Shown here piece after piece: positions 25,648 through 33,181 of a DNA stretch of 64,000 bases. Numbering within the stretch: the stretch's first letter is position 1; the number at the start of each line of letters is the position of its first letter. The translations under genes were made by a program, and so were the position numbers. The DNA is from Fibrobacter succinogenes (GTDB taxonomy: Bacteria; Fibrobacterota; Fibrobacteria; Fibrobacterales; Fibrobacteraceae). The notes under the pieces are model-generated. The model did no database searches. It was not told the DNA's origin and saw only the letters and a list, made by a program, of their open reading frames with translations. Where the stretch lies: assembly GCA_902762795.1 (NCBI GenBank), contig CACWPM010000015.1:1-64000 (forward strand), written 5' to 3'.

Positions 25648-27351
25648 AGCTTTTTTAGCAGTGCAGAAGAAGCGCACTCGGCTATACTCCCCATTTGGAG
25701 TTTCGACAACTTCTTTACCAAGAGCTTGGATTATTGTACCTGCCAATGAAATCCCATATTTCGGGAAACGTTGTTCAAATGTTGCATCCCAATACCAATC
25801 GCCTTTTACAACCAGCGGATCCACAGAGCGGAGGTTCCATTCAGCATCGCTTCTATAGCGCAAAGAATGCGATATACGGAACGATTTTTTGATAAGCCAA
25901 TCGGCATTGAAAGCCACAAAAAATTCAGATGGATTCACTTCGAATCGTTTTTCGTCACCGTCGATACGTTCAAAGCCGGCAAGCGCAGTAAACTTGAGCA
26001 ATTCCTTATACCAAAGATTCAACCGGAATTCCCCCGTAACACCTTTTATCCAGGAATTGATGCGTGCAACATTTCCATGACGCAGCGTGTAAATTCCATC
26101 TTTAACAAATTCTTTTGTTTCGAATGTTTCTGCACCTTGTTCGGCCCAAAAACTTCCACGAATTCCAAAACCGAGGAAATTCGAAAGAGTATCGTCAATG
26201 CGAACAAATCCTTGCAACAAATTCATATGACCTTTTGCTGTAAGCGAAATTGTATCGCCATCAAAATATTCATAGGTATCTGCAATTGGATTCAAGCGTG
26301 TTCCTGCAATATTTTTGGCACCGAGCGTTATATTCATTTTGTTAAAAATCGGGATGCCGTACTCAACACTATCCTGGACCAGCCAGTCCCTATTATTAAT
26401 ACCAAACGTTACATCAAATTTCAGTCTATTCATCGGGCGAGAATGCATTTCAAGGAACGGCCACACAACGCGATTACTCTTGAGTCCCGTATACACATCG
26501 CCTTCGTCATCGACCACGCGGAACATCAACCCCGTTGAAAGTTGCATTATATTTTGTTCATGATTTTTACAACAATCATAAACAATAGAACCATTAACTT
26601 CTAAACGCTCGCCCGATTCCTTTTTGCGTTTATTTTGATATTCCGCATTTTCATATACAAGCGTTGCAGAGAAATTGCCCACTTCAGCACGAGTCTCGAT
26701 ACGCGGCTTATACCGTACCGGGAACCACCTAGAGCTTTCTGTAAAAATCCAAATATATTCCATTCCCGCAAGTACGGATGCATTTATAAAATCATTCGTA
26801 AAACCAAACCCGCCATAAGCGGAACTGAACATGGGCAAATTTTCCCCAAAGAACGCAAATTTGTCATCGACCCAATTATTCCGGTAAGTATATGCGGAGC
26901 GGAAGGTATAATGGTCATCCTGGAATAAACGGAACGTTCCCCAAAAGCCATGGAAAAGCGGAGTTCGTACACCAAGTTCCAAAATCGGAGTTCTATTGAC
27001 TGGTCTGTCATCTTTATCCGTAATAAAGTCTTGATAAATTAAATCACCAAGTTCGTTGCCAGTTTTCATCCACATCGAAGGTGTTTCTATAGGATCCCAA
27101 CTCGGGAGCACTGACATACGGTTAAAAAGCAAACGGTAACGCAGCTTGCGGGGAGTCCACAGTTCACTTTCGGAATGAATTCCGCCAGCGCCAAGCGCTC
27201 GATCAAAGTAGAACGTAGGCGACCCGATCAAGAACGTTCCATCGTCACGAGAGACAACTTCCATGCCTTCCATTTCTGCGTCAACAGAAGCAAAGGTGGA
27301 GCATGTGGCAACCGCCAAAACAGAAACTATTTTTTTAACAAAGGAGTTCAT
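25642..27351 (-). CDS. Putative outer-membrane beta-barrel protein
   Basis: 569 residues from the ATG at 27349-27351, which overlaps the upstream stop by one base and has AAGGAG in place; the frame extends two codons further. Signal peptide MNSFVKKIVSVLAVATCSTF. The rest alternates short beta strands rich in aromatic residues with polar turns (RYRLLFNRMSVLPSWDPIE, FRISHSLRYRSDAEWNL) and ends in a phenylalanine (CTAKKAF), the usual ending of outer-membrane barrels. No known family was recognised. Confidence 0.7.
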   Translation of the reverse strand: MNSFVKKIVSVLAVATCSTFASVDAEMEGMEVVSRDDGTFLIGSPTFYFDRALGAGGIHSESELWTPRKLRYRLLFNRMSVLPSWDPIETPSMWMKTGNELGDLIYQDFITDKDDRPVNRTPILELGVRTPLFHGFWGTFRLFQDDHYTFRSAYTYRNNWVDDKFAFFGENLPMFSSAYGGFGFTNDFINASVLAGMEYIWIFTESSRWFPVRYKPRIETRAEVGNFSATLVYENAEYQNKRKKESGERLEVNGSIVYDCCKNHEQNIMQLSTGLMFRVVDDEGDVYTGLKSNRVVWPFLEMHSRPMNRLKFDVTFGINNRDWLVQDSVEYGIPIFNKMNITLGAKNIAGTRLNPIADTYEYFDGDTISLTAKGHMNLLQGFVRIDDTLSNFLGFGIRGSFWAEQGAETFETKEFVKDGIYTLRHGNVARINSWIKGVTGEFRLNLWYKELLKFTALAGFERIDGDEKRFEVNPSEFFVAFNADWLIKKSFRISHSLRYRSDAEWNLRSVDPLVVKGDWYWDATFEQRFPKYGISLAGTIIQALGKEVVETPNGEYSRVRFFCTAKKAF

Positions 27352-27953
27352 TACCAAAGGCTCCTTTCCAAAGTGATACCAGCATACAACATATTAGAAC
27401 GTTTCGGAAGAGTCCAAAGCTGTTCCCATAAAACATGGAAACCCGCACTGAATTTCTTATACTTAAACACAGGCAAGCTTATTCTTGCATACCAGCCAAA
27501 TTCTGTTTCATTATCCGTCAAGGTGCCACCACGTTTTTCGTAATAGAACTGTTCGGCATCGGCGCGAGTCCAACTGCAAGTAAAGCCAGCGCCAAGCACG
27601 ACCGGATGAATCAAAGGCCATTTCCAATCAGCACCGACACGTCCCATAAACTGATAAACGCCATCGTAGTAGATATCCGTCTTTGGTTTAATATAAGTGT
27701 ACTGGAACATTACAATTCCATCGACATTTTCCCAATAAGTATAGCGGACGCCAATACCACCGTACAAAGAACTTTCCACGGCATCCATCAGGTCGCCCAT
27801 GGGATAAATTTCGCCACCTTCCAGGAATACGGACAAATGGGAAAAAGAGATATCATTTTTCACAGCAAGCGAATCGTTTCGAAACTGAAGCGGATCTTCG
27901 GCATGCAAAAAAGATATCAGGCCAAATGTTAGGATTGAAATAAGTTTTTTCAT
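27351..27953 (-). CDS. Putative outer-membrane protein, small barrel
   Basis: 200 residues; signal peptide MKKLISILTFGLISFLHA. The mature chain has repeated amphipathic strands (GIGVRYTYWENVDGIVMFQY, AGFHVLWEQLW) and ends in an aromatic residue (LERSLW), as in outer-membrane barrels. Its start overlaps the rsmB stop by 4 nt and its stop overlaps the next gene by one, so rsmB and both barrel genes form a tightly packed run. Function unknown. Confidence 0.65.
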   Translation of the reverse strand: MKKLISILTFGLISFLHAEDPLQFRNDSLAVKNDISFSHLSVFLEGGEIYPMGDLMDAVESSLYGGIGVRYTYWENVDGIVMFQYTYIKPKTDIYYDGVYQFMGRVGADWKWPLIHPVVLGAGFTCSWTRADAEQFYYEKRGGTLTDNETEFGWYARISLPVFKYKKFSAGFHVLWEQLWTLPKRSNMLYAGITLERSLW

Positions 27954-29230
27954 TTTTTGTATTCCAAAGCTTGTGCAAAAAAGCCATCTAAACGAGAATC
28001 TTTGAGTCCTGGCAAAACGGGTTCTCCAACTTTTACAAATTCAGGATGGGACTTGATAAATCTAGCAATGACACGCGTTGTTTCTGTAGGATCAGGGCTG
28101 CACGTGGCATACACAAGCCGCCCGCCCGGCGCAAGCGCAGCCGATGCATTTTCGAGGATATTGAATTGCAGTTCGGCTATTTCGTTGATGGCCTCCGGAG
28201 TCATGCGGTAAACCGATTCCGGACGGCGCGCGATAACGCCCATGTTGCTGCAGGGAACGTCTAGCAAGATTCTATCGAATTTTGCTTCAGACGAGAGAGG
28301 TGAAGGCTGCGAAGAGGTTGCGGAATCTTGAGTTGGAGTTTGGGGGACTGCGGCCAGGTCGATGACTTCGGTCTTGATGTTTGTAAGGCCTAGGCGATTC
28401 ATCAAATCCTGCATTTTTTCGAGGCGCGAGGCGGAAGAATCGCTCGCGAGGATTTCAAGCGAACTATCCATCTCGGCCATGAGCGCAGTCTTGCCACCGG
28501 GAGCAGCGCAAGCGTCCCAGACTTTCAAGCCGGGCTTCAAGTCGAGAAGTTTCACGACTTCGAATGCAGACGGATTCTGGAACGAGAACTCACCCTTCAC
28601 GAATTCAGGAAGCGCAAGCAAGAGCTTCACGCCTACGTCGCGAGGCACTTCAATATAGCGGTCGTAGAGAATCGAGGAGCCTGTAATGCCGATTTTTTCT
28701 GCAAGAACCGGAGCGCTCGTTTTTTGCAAGTTCACGCGGATCCATTCGGTTGGACGTTCAAGCGTTGCCTTCGCCAAAGCTTCGGCACGGTCGCCACCAT
28801 AAACATCGAACCAGCGACGCACAAGCCATTCGGGCACAGAATTTTCAACGCTCACGCGACGCACGCGCTGCGGCGGAAGCACAGGCGCTCCTTGACGGCG
28901 CGCTGTACGCAAGACGGCATTCACGAGTCGTGCAGTACTTTCACCAAGATGTGCAGACTTCGCCAGATCCACGCTCGCATTAATCGCCGCATAATCCGGC
29001 ACATCCATAAAGAACATCTGGAAGAGGCCCATTTCAAGAATCACGCAGGCTTCGCGCGACGGCATTTTTTTCGTAAGCGACTTGACAAAATATTCGAGGT
29101 ACAAGTGCCTGCGGCAAACGCCCAGGGCAAGCTCCATCGCAAATGGAGAAAGTCCACTTTCCTTGATAAACGAGCCTTCTTTCAACCAAAGTAAAAGAAC
29201 TCGATAGGCTTCTTCACGTTCCGTTAGCAA
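27950..29230 (-). CDS. rsmB: 16S rRNA (cytosine-967-C5)-methyltransferase
   Basis: 426 residues. N-terminal NusB-like domain (REEAYRVLLLWL, LEMGLFQMFFMDVPDYAAIN, KSAHLGESTARLVNAVLR) followed by a SAM methyltransferase with VWDACAAPGGKTALMAEM, ILLDVPCSNMGVIARRPE (PC catalytic motif) and RLVYATCSPDPTE (TC motif). These are the two cysteines used by Nol1/NOP2/sun enzymes. The gene overlaps fmt by 7 nt, the conserved fmt-rsmB arrangement of many bacteria. Confidence 0.94.
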   Translation of the reverse strand: MLTEREEAYRVLLLWLKEGSFIKESGLSPFAMELALGVCRRHLYLEYFVKSLTKKMPSREACVILEMGLFQMFFMDVPDYAAINASVDLAKSAHLGESTARLVNAVLRTARRQGAPVLPPQRVRRVSVENSVPEWLVRRWFDVYGGDRAEALAKATLERPTEWIRVNLQKTSAPVLAEKIGITGSSILYDRYIEVPRDVGVKLLLALPEFVKGEFSFQNPSAFEVVKLLDLKPGLKVWDACAAPGGKTALMAEMDSSLEILASDSSASRLEKMQDLMNRLGLTNIKTEVIDLAAVPQTPTQDSATSSQPSPLSSEAKFDRILLDVPCSNMGVIARRPESVYRMTPEAINEIAELQFNILENASAALAPGGRLVYATCSPDPTETTRVIARFIKSHPEFVKVGEPVLPGLKDSRLDGFFAQALEYKK

Positions 29231-30147
29231 AATTGAAGTCCCTCGCGCTTTTGAATTCCACGCATAAAGTCAGCAACAGGCATCGGCTTTTTGCCTTCAG
29301 CCTGAATTTCAAGCACTTCAAGAACGCCATCGCCAGTACCGACAAAGAATCGGTTGTCCTTAAATTCGACAACGCCAGGCGCAAGCTTCGGGCCATTTTC
29401 AGGAGTATCCGTCTTGCGGAGATAAACCATGCGGCCACCGAGCTTTCCATAACCACCCGGCCATGGGTTAAACGCACGAATGCGATTATGAATCGTGCGA
29501 GCCGGAAGATTAAAGTCAATCAAGCCTTCCTCTTTCTTGATTTTTGGAGCGCCACTGGCCTGCGCATGGTCTTGCGACAAGTCCTTTTCGCAACCGTTCT
29601 TGAGTTGGGAAATCGCATCGTCCAAAGCATCGCAGCCCGGAGCAACCATTTTGTCGAGCAAGCTCGCGGTCGTATCCTGATGATCAATTGTAACAGTGCG
29701 CTGGGCAAGAATCGGACCGTGGTCCATCTTTTCGTCCAAGCGGAAAACGGTCACGCCAGTTTCTTTAAGGCCATCGGCAATAGCACGCTGCACCGGAGCT
29801 GCTCCGCGGTACTTCGGGAGCAAGCTTCCGTGAACATTCACAGCGCCAAATTTTGTGACGGCCAAGATGTTCTTCGGCAAGATGGAATAAGCAACGACAA
29901 CATACAAATCGGCATCGTACTTGCGGAGGTCCGTCTCGAATTCAGGCGACTTCAAGTCAGTCGGCTGCAACACAGGCAAGTTGTGCTTGAGAGCAGACTC
30001 TTTCACTGGCGGAGGCGTAAGCACTCGGCCACGGCCTGCCGGGCGATCCGGTTGCGTGACAACCGCTAAAACCTCGTTATCAGAAGCAAACAAATGCTCC
30101 AAGAATTGAGCCGCAAACGCGGGCGTTCCCATAAATACAATTTTCAT
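29224..30147 (-). CDS. fmt: Methionyl-tRNA formyltransferase
   Basis: 307 residues from the ATG at 30145-30147; the longer frame to 30270 runs into repeat DNA. It formylates initiator Met-tRNA using 10-formyl-tetrahydrofolate. Motifs: IVFMGTPAFAAQFLEHL, AVVTQPDRPAGRGR, and GAVNVHGSLLPKYRGAAPVQ with the catalytic N-H-D set (the D in EKMDHGPIL). AATATA (TATATT on the coding strand) at 30155-30160 lies 7 nt before the ATG without a ribosome site, suggesting a leaderless message. Confidence 0.96.
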   Translation of the reverse strand: MKIVFMGTPAFAAQFLEHLFASDNEVLAVVTQPDRPAGRGRVLTPPPVKESALKHNLPVLQPTDLKSPEFETDLRKYDADLYVVVAYSILPKNILAVTKFGAVNVHGSLLPKYRGAAPVQRAIADGLKETGVTVFRLDEKMDHGPILAQRTVTIDHQDTTASLLDKMVAPGCDALDDAISQLKNGCEKDLSQDHAQASGAPKIKKEEGLIDFNLPARTIHNRIRAFNPWPGGYGKLGGRMVYLRKTDTPENGPKLAPGVVEFKDNRFFVGTGDGVLEVLEIQAEGKKPMPVADFMRGIQKREGLQFC

Positions 30148-30186
30148 GCAAGGAAATATAGGTTTTTCTTTGCCACTCAAAAAGGC

Positions 30187-30212
30187 GATTCCGGCTCGGA
30201 GGCCGGAATGAC
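30187..30212. repeat. REP-like hairpin (identical to 47642-47667)
   Basis: GATTCCGGCTCGGAGGCC begins a 26-bp sequence containing the palindrome TTCCGGC...GCCGGAA and ending in TGAC. The same 26 bp occur exactly at 47642-47667. Related ATTCCCG...CGGGAAT and ACCCCGG...CCGGGGT versions are at 44900 and 60429. Confidence 0.85.
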
Positions 30213-30317
30213 ATCTGTGTTTTCTAATTAAAAAAGCACTTGCTCTAGCACAAGCGAGAAGTTTAATCAACTAAAGAAACAGAAACAAATCGTTGAGAGA
30301 ATAAAAGCATCGGCCAC

Positions 30318-30390
30318 AACCTTAAAAGGTGAGTGCCGCGACCATGCTTGTGTGGTCATGGTCGAGCCGTAAGGTTGGCACTTGCGCCAG
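30318..30390 (+). repeat. Structured repeat element, copy F
   Basis: P1 arms AACCTTA / TAAGGTT; left core GGTGAGTGCCGC; P2 hairpin GACCATGCTTGTGTGGTC; right core ATGGTCGAGCC; then a small P3 (TGGC...GCCA). Compared with other copies the inner core pair GTC:GAC has become GCC:GGT, keeping three pairs with one wobble. Confidence 0.8.
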
Positions 30391-30400
30391 GGATTTCCTT

Positions 30401-30470
30401 CGCAAAAGCGTGCAAAACGAGAGTCGCGGGCGGCTGCTTGCAGACTGGCATAACCGAGTGAAGCCGACGA
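30401..30470 (+). repeat. Structured repeat element, copy G (diverged)
   Basis: Left core ACGAGAGTCGC, P2 GGGCGGCTGCTTGCAG plus ACTGGC, right core ATAACCGAG. The outer P1 is not convincing. It lies 10 bp after copy F. Confidence 0.6.
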
Positions 30471-30535
30471 CGCCTATACGAAACTTGCCACTTTAGTGGC
30501 TTAGTTTGAGTTATCCTCTGTGGGGAGTAGGCGTC
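30462..30535. repeat. Nested inverted repeat between copies G and H
   Basis: GACGCCTA (30467-30476 region) pairs perfectly with TAGGCGTC (about 30528-30535). Within it AAACT/AGTTT enclose the hairpin GCCACTTTAGTGGC. The architecture (outer stem, asymmetric loop, inner stem) matches the neighbouring family but the core sequence does not. Confidence 0.6.
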
Positions 30536-30539
30536 AAAA

Positions 30540-30612
30540 GCATCAAAGGCGAATGCTGCGGTTGAGCTAGCACAAACATTGCTGAGCCGTAATTGCTGAT
30601 GCTGAAAGCATC
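30540..30612 (+). repeat. Structured repeat element, copy H
   Basis: P1 GCATCA / TGATGC; left core AAGGCGAATGCTGC; P2 GGTTG...CAAAC-like; right core ATTGCTGAGCC; P3 GATGCTGAAAGCATC. The third core pair is A:T here (G:C in most copies), as in copy B. It ends about 90 nt before the lrgA-like start. Confidence 0.7.
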
Positions 30613-30689
30613 CACTCCGTGCACTCGCCCCGCCCGCATAATGTACTTTTTGCATTAAAAAAACACCTTTGGCGTGAGCCCTTATTTTC

Positions 30690-30695
30690 TATCTT
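30690..30695 (+). promoter_or_regulatory. -10 box of a probably leaderless lrgA-like message
   Basis: TATCTT at 30690-30695 is followed by 7 nt (TGCGCCC) and the ATG at 30703; no ribosome site fits in between. Confidence 0.5.
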
Positions 30696-30702
30696 TGCGC
30701 CC

Positions 30703-31062
30703 ATGCGTATTCTTTTACAACTGGCCCTGATTTTGGGAATTTGCTACACAGGCGAATTGATTCACGATTTCACGGGAATTCCTGTGCCCGGCAACATTCT
30801 CGGGATGCTCATCCTGCTCCTTTTGCTTTGCCTCAAAATCGTCAAGTTAGAACAAATTCGCGAAATTAGCGATTTCTTTTTGAAACGGCTTGCATTTTTC
30901 TTTTTGCCCCCCGCAATCGGGCTTATGCTTGTTGGCGATGATGTTAAAAAACAATGGCCACTTTTACTGTTTCTCTGCATACTCATTACCATCGCAACGA
31001 TGGTCGCCACAGGCTGGACAGTCCAACTCCTAAACAAAAAAAATAAGAACAAAAATCCCTAG
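30703..31062 (+). CDS. LrgA/CidA-family holin-like membrane protein
   Basis: 119 residues from the ATG at 30703; the longer frame to 30619 runs through repeat DNA. Four hydrophobic segments, with ELIHDFTGIPVPGNILGMLI (the GIPIPGxxIG signature of LrgA/CidA) and FFLPPAIGLM. Paired with an LrgB-like gene 6 nt downstream. These pairs act in murein-hydrolase/cell-lysis control in Gram-positives and in pyruvate or small-acid transport elsewhere; which applies here cannot be read from sequence. Confidence 0.9.
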   Translation: MRILLQLALILGICYTGELIHDFTGIPVPGNILGMLILLLLLCLKIVKLEQIREISDFFLKRLAFFFLPPAIGLMLVGDDVKKQWPLLLFLCILITIATMVATGWTVQLLNKKNKNKNP

Positions 31063-31068
31063 CACACC

Positions 31069-31737
31069 ATGTTCGGAATCATACTTACAATCATCGCTTT
31101 TGAAATCGGCGTTACTATCCGCAACAAGTGGCGCAATCCGCTATTGAACCCGATTCTTATAGCAACCATTCTCATCATTGGATTTTTGACCGTCACGGGA
31201 ATCAGCTACGATACATATAAAGTTGGCGGTGATTACATTTCGTTTTTCCTCGGGCCTGTAACGGTTTTACTAGCCGTTCCTTTGTACAGACATATTCAAG
31301 CACTCAAAAATGCGTGGCTCCCGATTTTAACAGGAATTATTGTCGGTAGCTTCACAAGCATTGCCTGCGTGATTGCGTGCGCCAAGATTTTCGGTATCAG
31401 CAAGACACTCATGCTTTCGCTTATTCCAAAGTCCATCACCATTCCGATGGGTTCCGTGGTTTCCGAGCAGATAGGCGGTATCCCGTCCATCACGATTGTA
31501 TCGATAGTCATCACGGGAATTACAGGTGCCGTCACCGCACCACTCGTTTGCAGATTTTTCCGGATCAAAAATCCCGTGGCGCAAGGAGTCGCCATCGGAA
31601 CAGCAAGCCATGCCCTCGGAACGACAAAGGCGATGGAAATTGGCGAAGTTCAAGGCGCCATGAGCAGTTTATCCATAGGCGTTGCAGGCGTTGTAACCGT
31701 ATTTGCAACACCGGTATTGCTGAAAGTATTAACTTAA
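31069..31737 (+). CDS. LrgB/CidB-family membrane protein
   Basis: 222 residues, about seven hydrophobic segments. Signatures FLGPVTVLLAVPLYRH, SLIPKSITIPMG and VAIGTASHALGTTKAMEIGE are those of LrgB. Partner of the LrgA-like protein upstream (6-nt gap). Its 3' end converges with the PDZ protein gene starting on the other strand only 5 bp away. Confidence 0.93.
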   Translation: MFGIILTIIAFEIGVTIRNKWRNPLLNPILIATILIIGFLTVTGISYDTYKVGGDYISFFLGPVTVLLAVPLYRHIQALKNAWLPILTGIIVGSFTSIACVIACAKIFGISKTLMLSLIPKSITIPMGSVVSEQIGGIPSITIVSIVITGITGAVTAPLVCRFFRIKNPVAQGVAIGTASHALGTTKAMEIGEVQGAMSSLSIGVAGVVTVFATPVLLKVLT

Positions 31738-31742
31738 TGTAA

Positions 31743-32549
31743 TTACTTTAACAAGACATTATTACCGCTAATCGATCCGTTATGTTCAATGGTCACTGTA
31801 TAACGGTCACTAGGCACATTTTCAGAATTCCAATTTAATGAATTGTAACCCGCCGGAGCATTTGCACGAACGAGTCTTGCAACAATTCTTCCATCATGAT
31901 CCGCTATAGAGATTACAACTTTCCCAGATGACTTGAGTTCGAAAGCAACCTTTGAACGAGAAAGCATCTTCAATCTTGCAGAAGAAGCGTTGTTCGTTTC
32001 TGGGGGCATAGTCTTAGAAGCAAATTCATCTGCCCGTTCCACGTAAATTCCGTTCAGCGTTTCCGCAGAAATAGAAACATCAGATTTTACAACCGAACCA
32101 TTTTGTAAAACCGCAACCAGTTGTTTATTATTTTCAGTCGCACTTGCAAAAGTCTCAATTTCTTGTGCATTGTACTCAGATTTATTGTCATACCATGATT
32201 TAACGACTTCGCCATCTAAATTTTTTACAGTAATCTGCGTTCGACGAAGCGTTGTCGAAAGCGTATCTTCACCATTCACAAAAGTAACTTCTAATGGCTT
32301 GTTCTTTTGTCCGCGAAGCTTTGCTTTCATTTCTTCAATGGTCTTTCCCTGAAGAGGAACACCATCAACAGCAATAATGACATCGCCAGACTGCATTCTT
32401 GTTGCTGCTGCAGGAGTACCAGGAATGACACTTACAATTCTAGCACCATTTTGTTCTTGTGAAATAGCAAGACCAATACCGCCAAATGAATTCGAAGCGT
32501 AAAGTGAAGATGCAAGCATTGCAACTATAGATATAAATTTTATTTTCAT
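31743..32549 (-). CDS. Secreted PDZ-domain protein with C-terminal FlgD/sorting-like domain
   Basis: 268 residues from the ATG at 32547-32549, with AAGGTG 7 nt upstream; the open frame extends 10 codons further into the preceding gene. Signal peptide to about YASNSF. PDZ domain about 25-105 (GIGLAISQEQNGARIVSVIP, MQSGDVIIAVDGVPLQGKTI). A C-terminal domain about 190-268 (LKSSGKVVISIADHDGRIVA, GYNSLNWNSENVPSDRYTVT) is of the FlgD-Ig or secretion-tail type. No protease domain, so more likely a binding protein. It follows a lipoprotein gene and a large secreted protein gene in an AT-rich minus-strand run. Confidence 0.75.
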   Translation of the reverse strand: MKIKFISIVAMLASSLYASNSFGGIGLAISQEQNGARIVSVIPGTPAAATRMQSGDVIIAVDGVPLQGKTIEEMKAKLRGQKNKPLEVTFVNGEDTLSTTLRRTQITVKNLDGEVVKSWYDNKSEYNAQEIETFASATENNKQLVAVLQNGSVVKSDVSISAETLNGIYVERADEFASKTMPPETNNASSARLKMLSRSKVAFELKSSGKVVISIADHDGRIVARLVRANAPAGYNSLNWNSENVPSDRYTVTIEHNGSISGNNVLLK

Positions 32550-32562
32550 ATTCAACACCTTT

Positions 32563-33180
32563 TTATTCATTTCTTCCATTAATAATAGAAGAGTCCCTCA
32601 TAGAAGAATTCGCACAAAATTTCCGATTCGACCTAAAAAAATACTTTTCGTTACAATACCAATCGTCAATATAAAAATCGGCAAGGACAAAGCAAGTATC
32701 ATCAACAGATACATTTAGAAGAAGCGAATCATTATTCACCTCTGATTCATAATACCAGAAAACAGAATCAATTTTTTCTATTTCATTTTTTTCATTCTTT
32801 CTCCATTTTTTCATTGTCGAATCAACTGTTAAAACAAAACTATAAGCTTCTTTTTCTTTAATCCAATCATTATAGGACATCTTATGGATTGAAAAATGAC
32901 CATTCTGTATTTCCAATGTATCATTTAAGGAATCAATAACAACCTTTGAAAATGCTGAATCTTTTTGAAGATTCAAAATAACCTTACTCATTACAGAAAA
33001 TGTCAAAGTAGTATTTTTTTCATAAACGCCATCATAAAAGTATCTATCAAATGCATAATATTTTGTAATGGCCACTTCATGTCCGAAGTTACCTGAATCA
33101 GAAGAACAACCTGCATTAAATTCTTCTGTGGAGCATCCCCAAAAAATAAATATACTAAAAATTAGTAACAGGATTTTCAT
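32563..33180 (-). CDS. Lipoprotein of unknown function
   Basis: 205 residues. Lipoprotein signal MKILLLIFSIFIFWGC with lipobox Cys16. The mature protein is AT-rich in codon use and resembles no family I recognise. Its start follows the stop of the large secreted protein by one base, so the two are translationally linked. Confidence 0.65.
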   Translation of the reverse strand: MKILLLIFSIFIFWGCSTEEFNAGCSSDSGNFGHEVAITKYYAFDRYFYDGVYEKNTTLTFSVMSKVILNLQKDSAFSKVVIDSLNDTLEIQNGHFSIHKMSYNDWIKEKEAYSFVLTVDSTMKKWRKNEKNEIEKIDSVFWYYESEVNNDSLLLNVSVDDTCFVLADFYIDDWYCNEKYFFRSNRKFCANSSMRDSSIINGRNE

Positions 33181-33181
33181 T

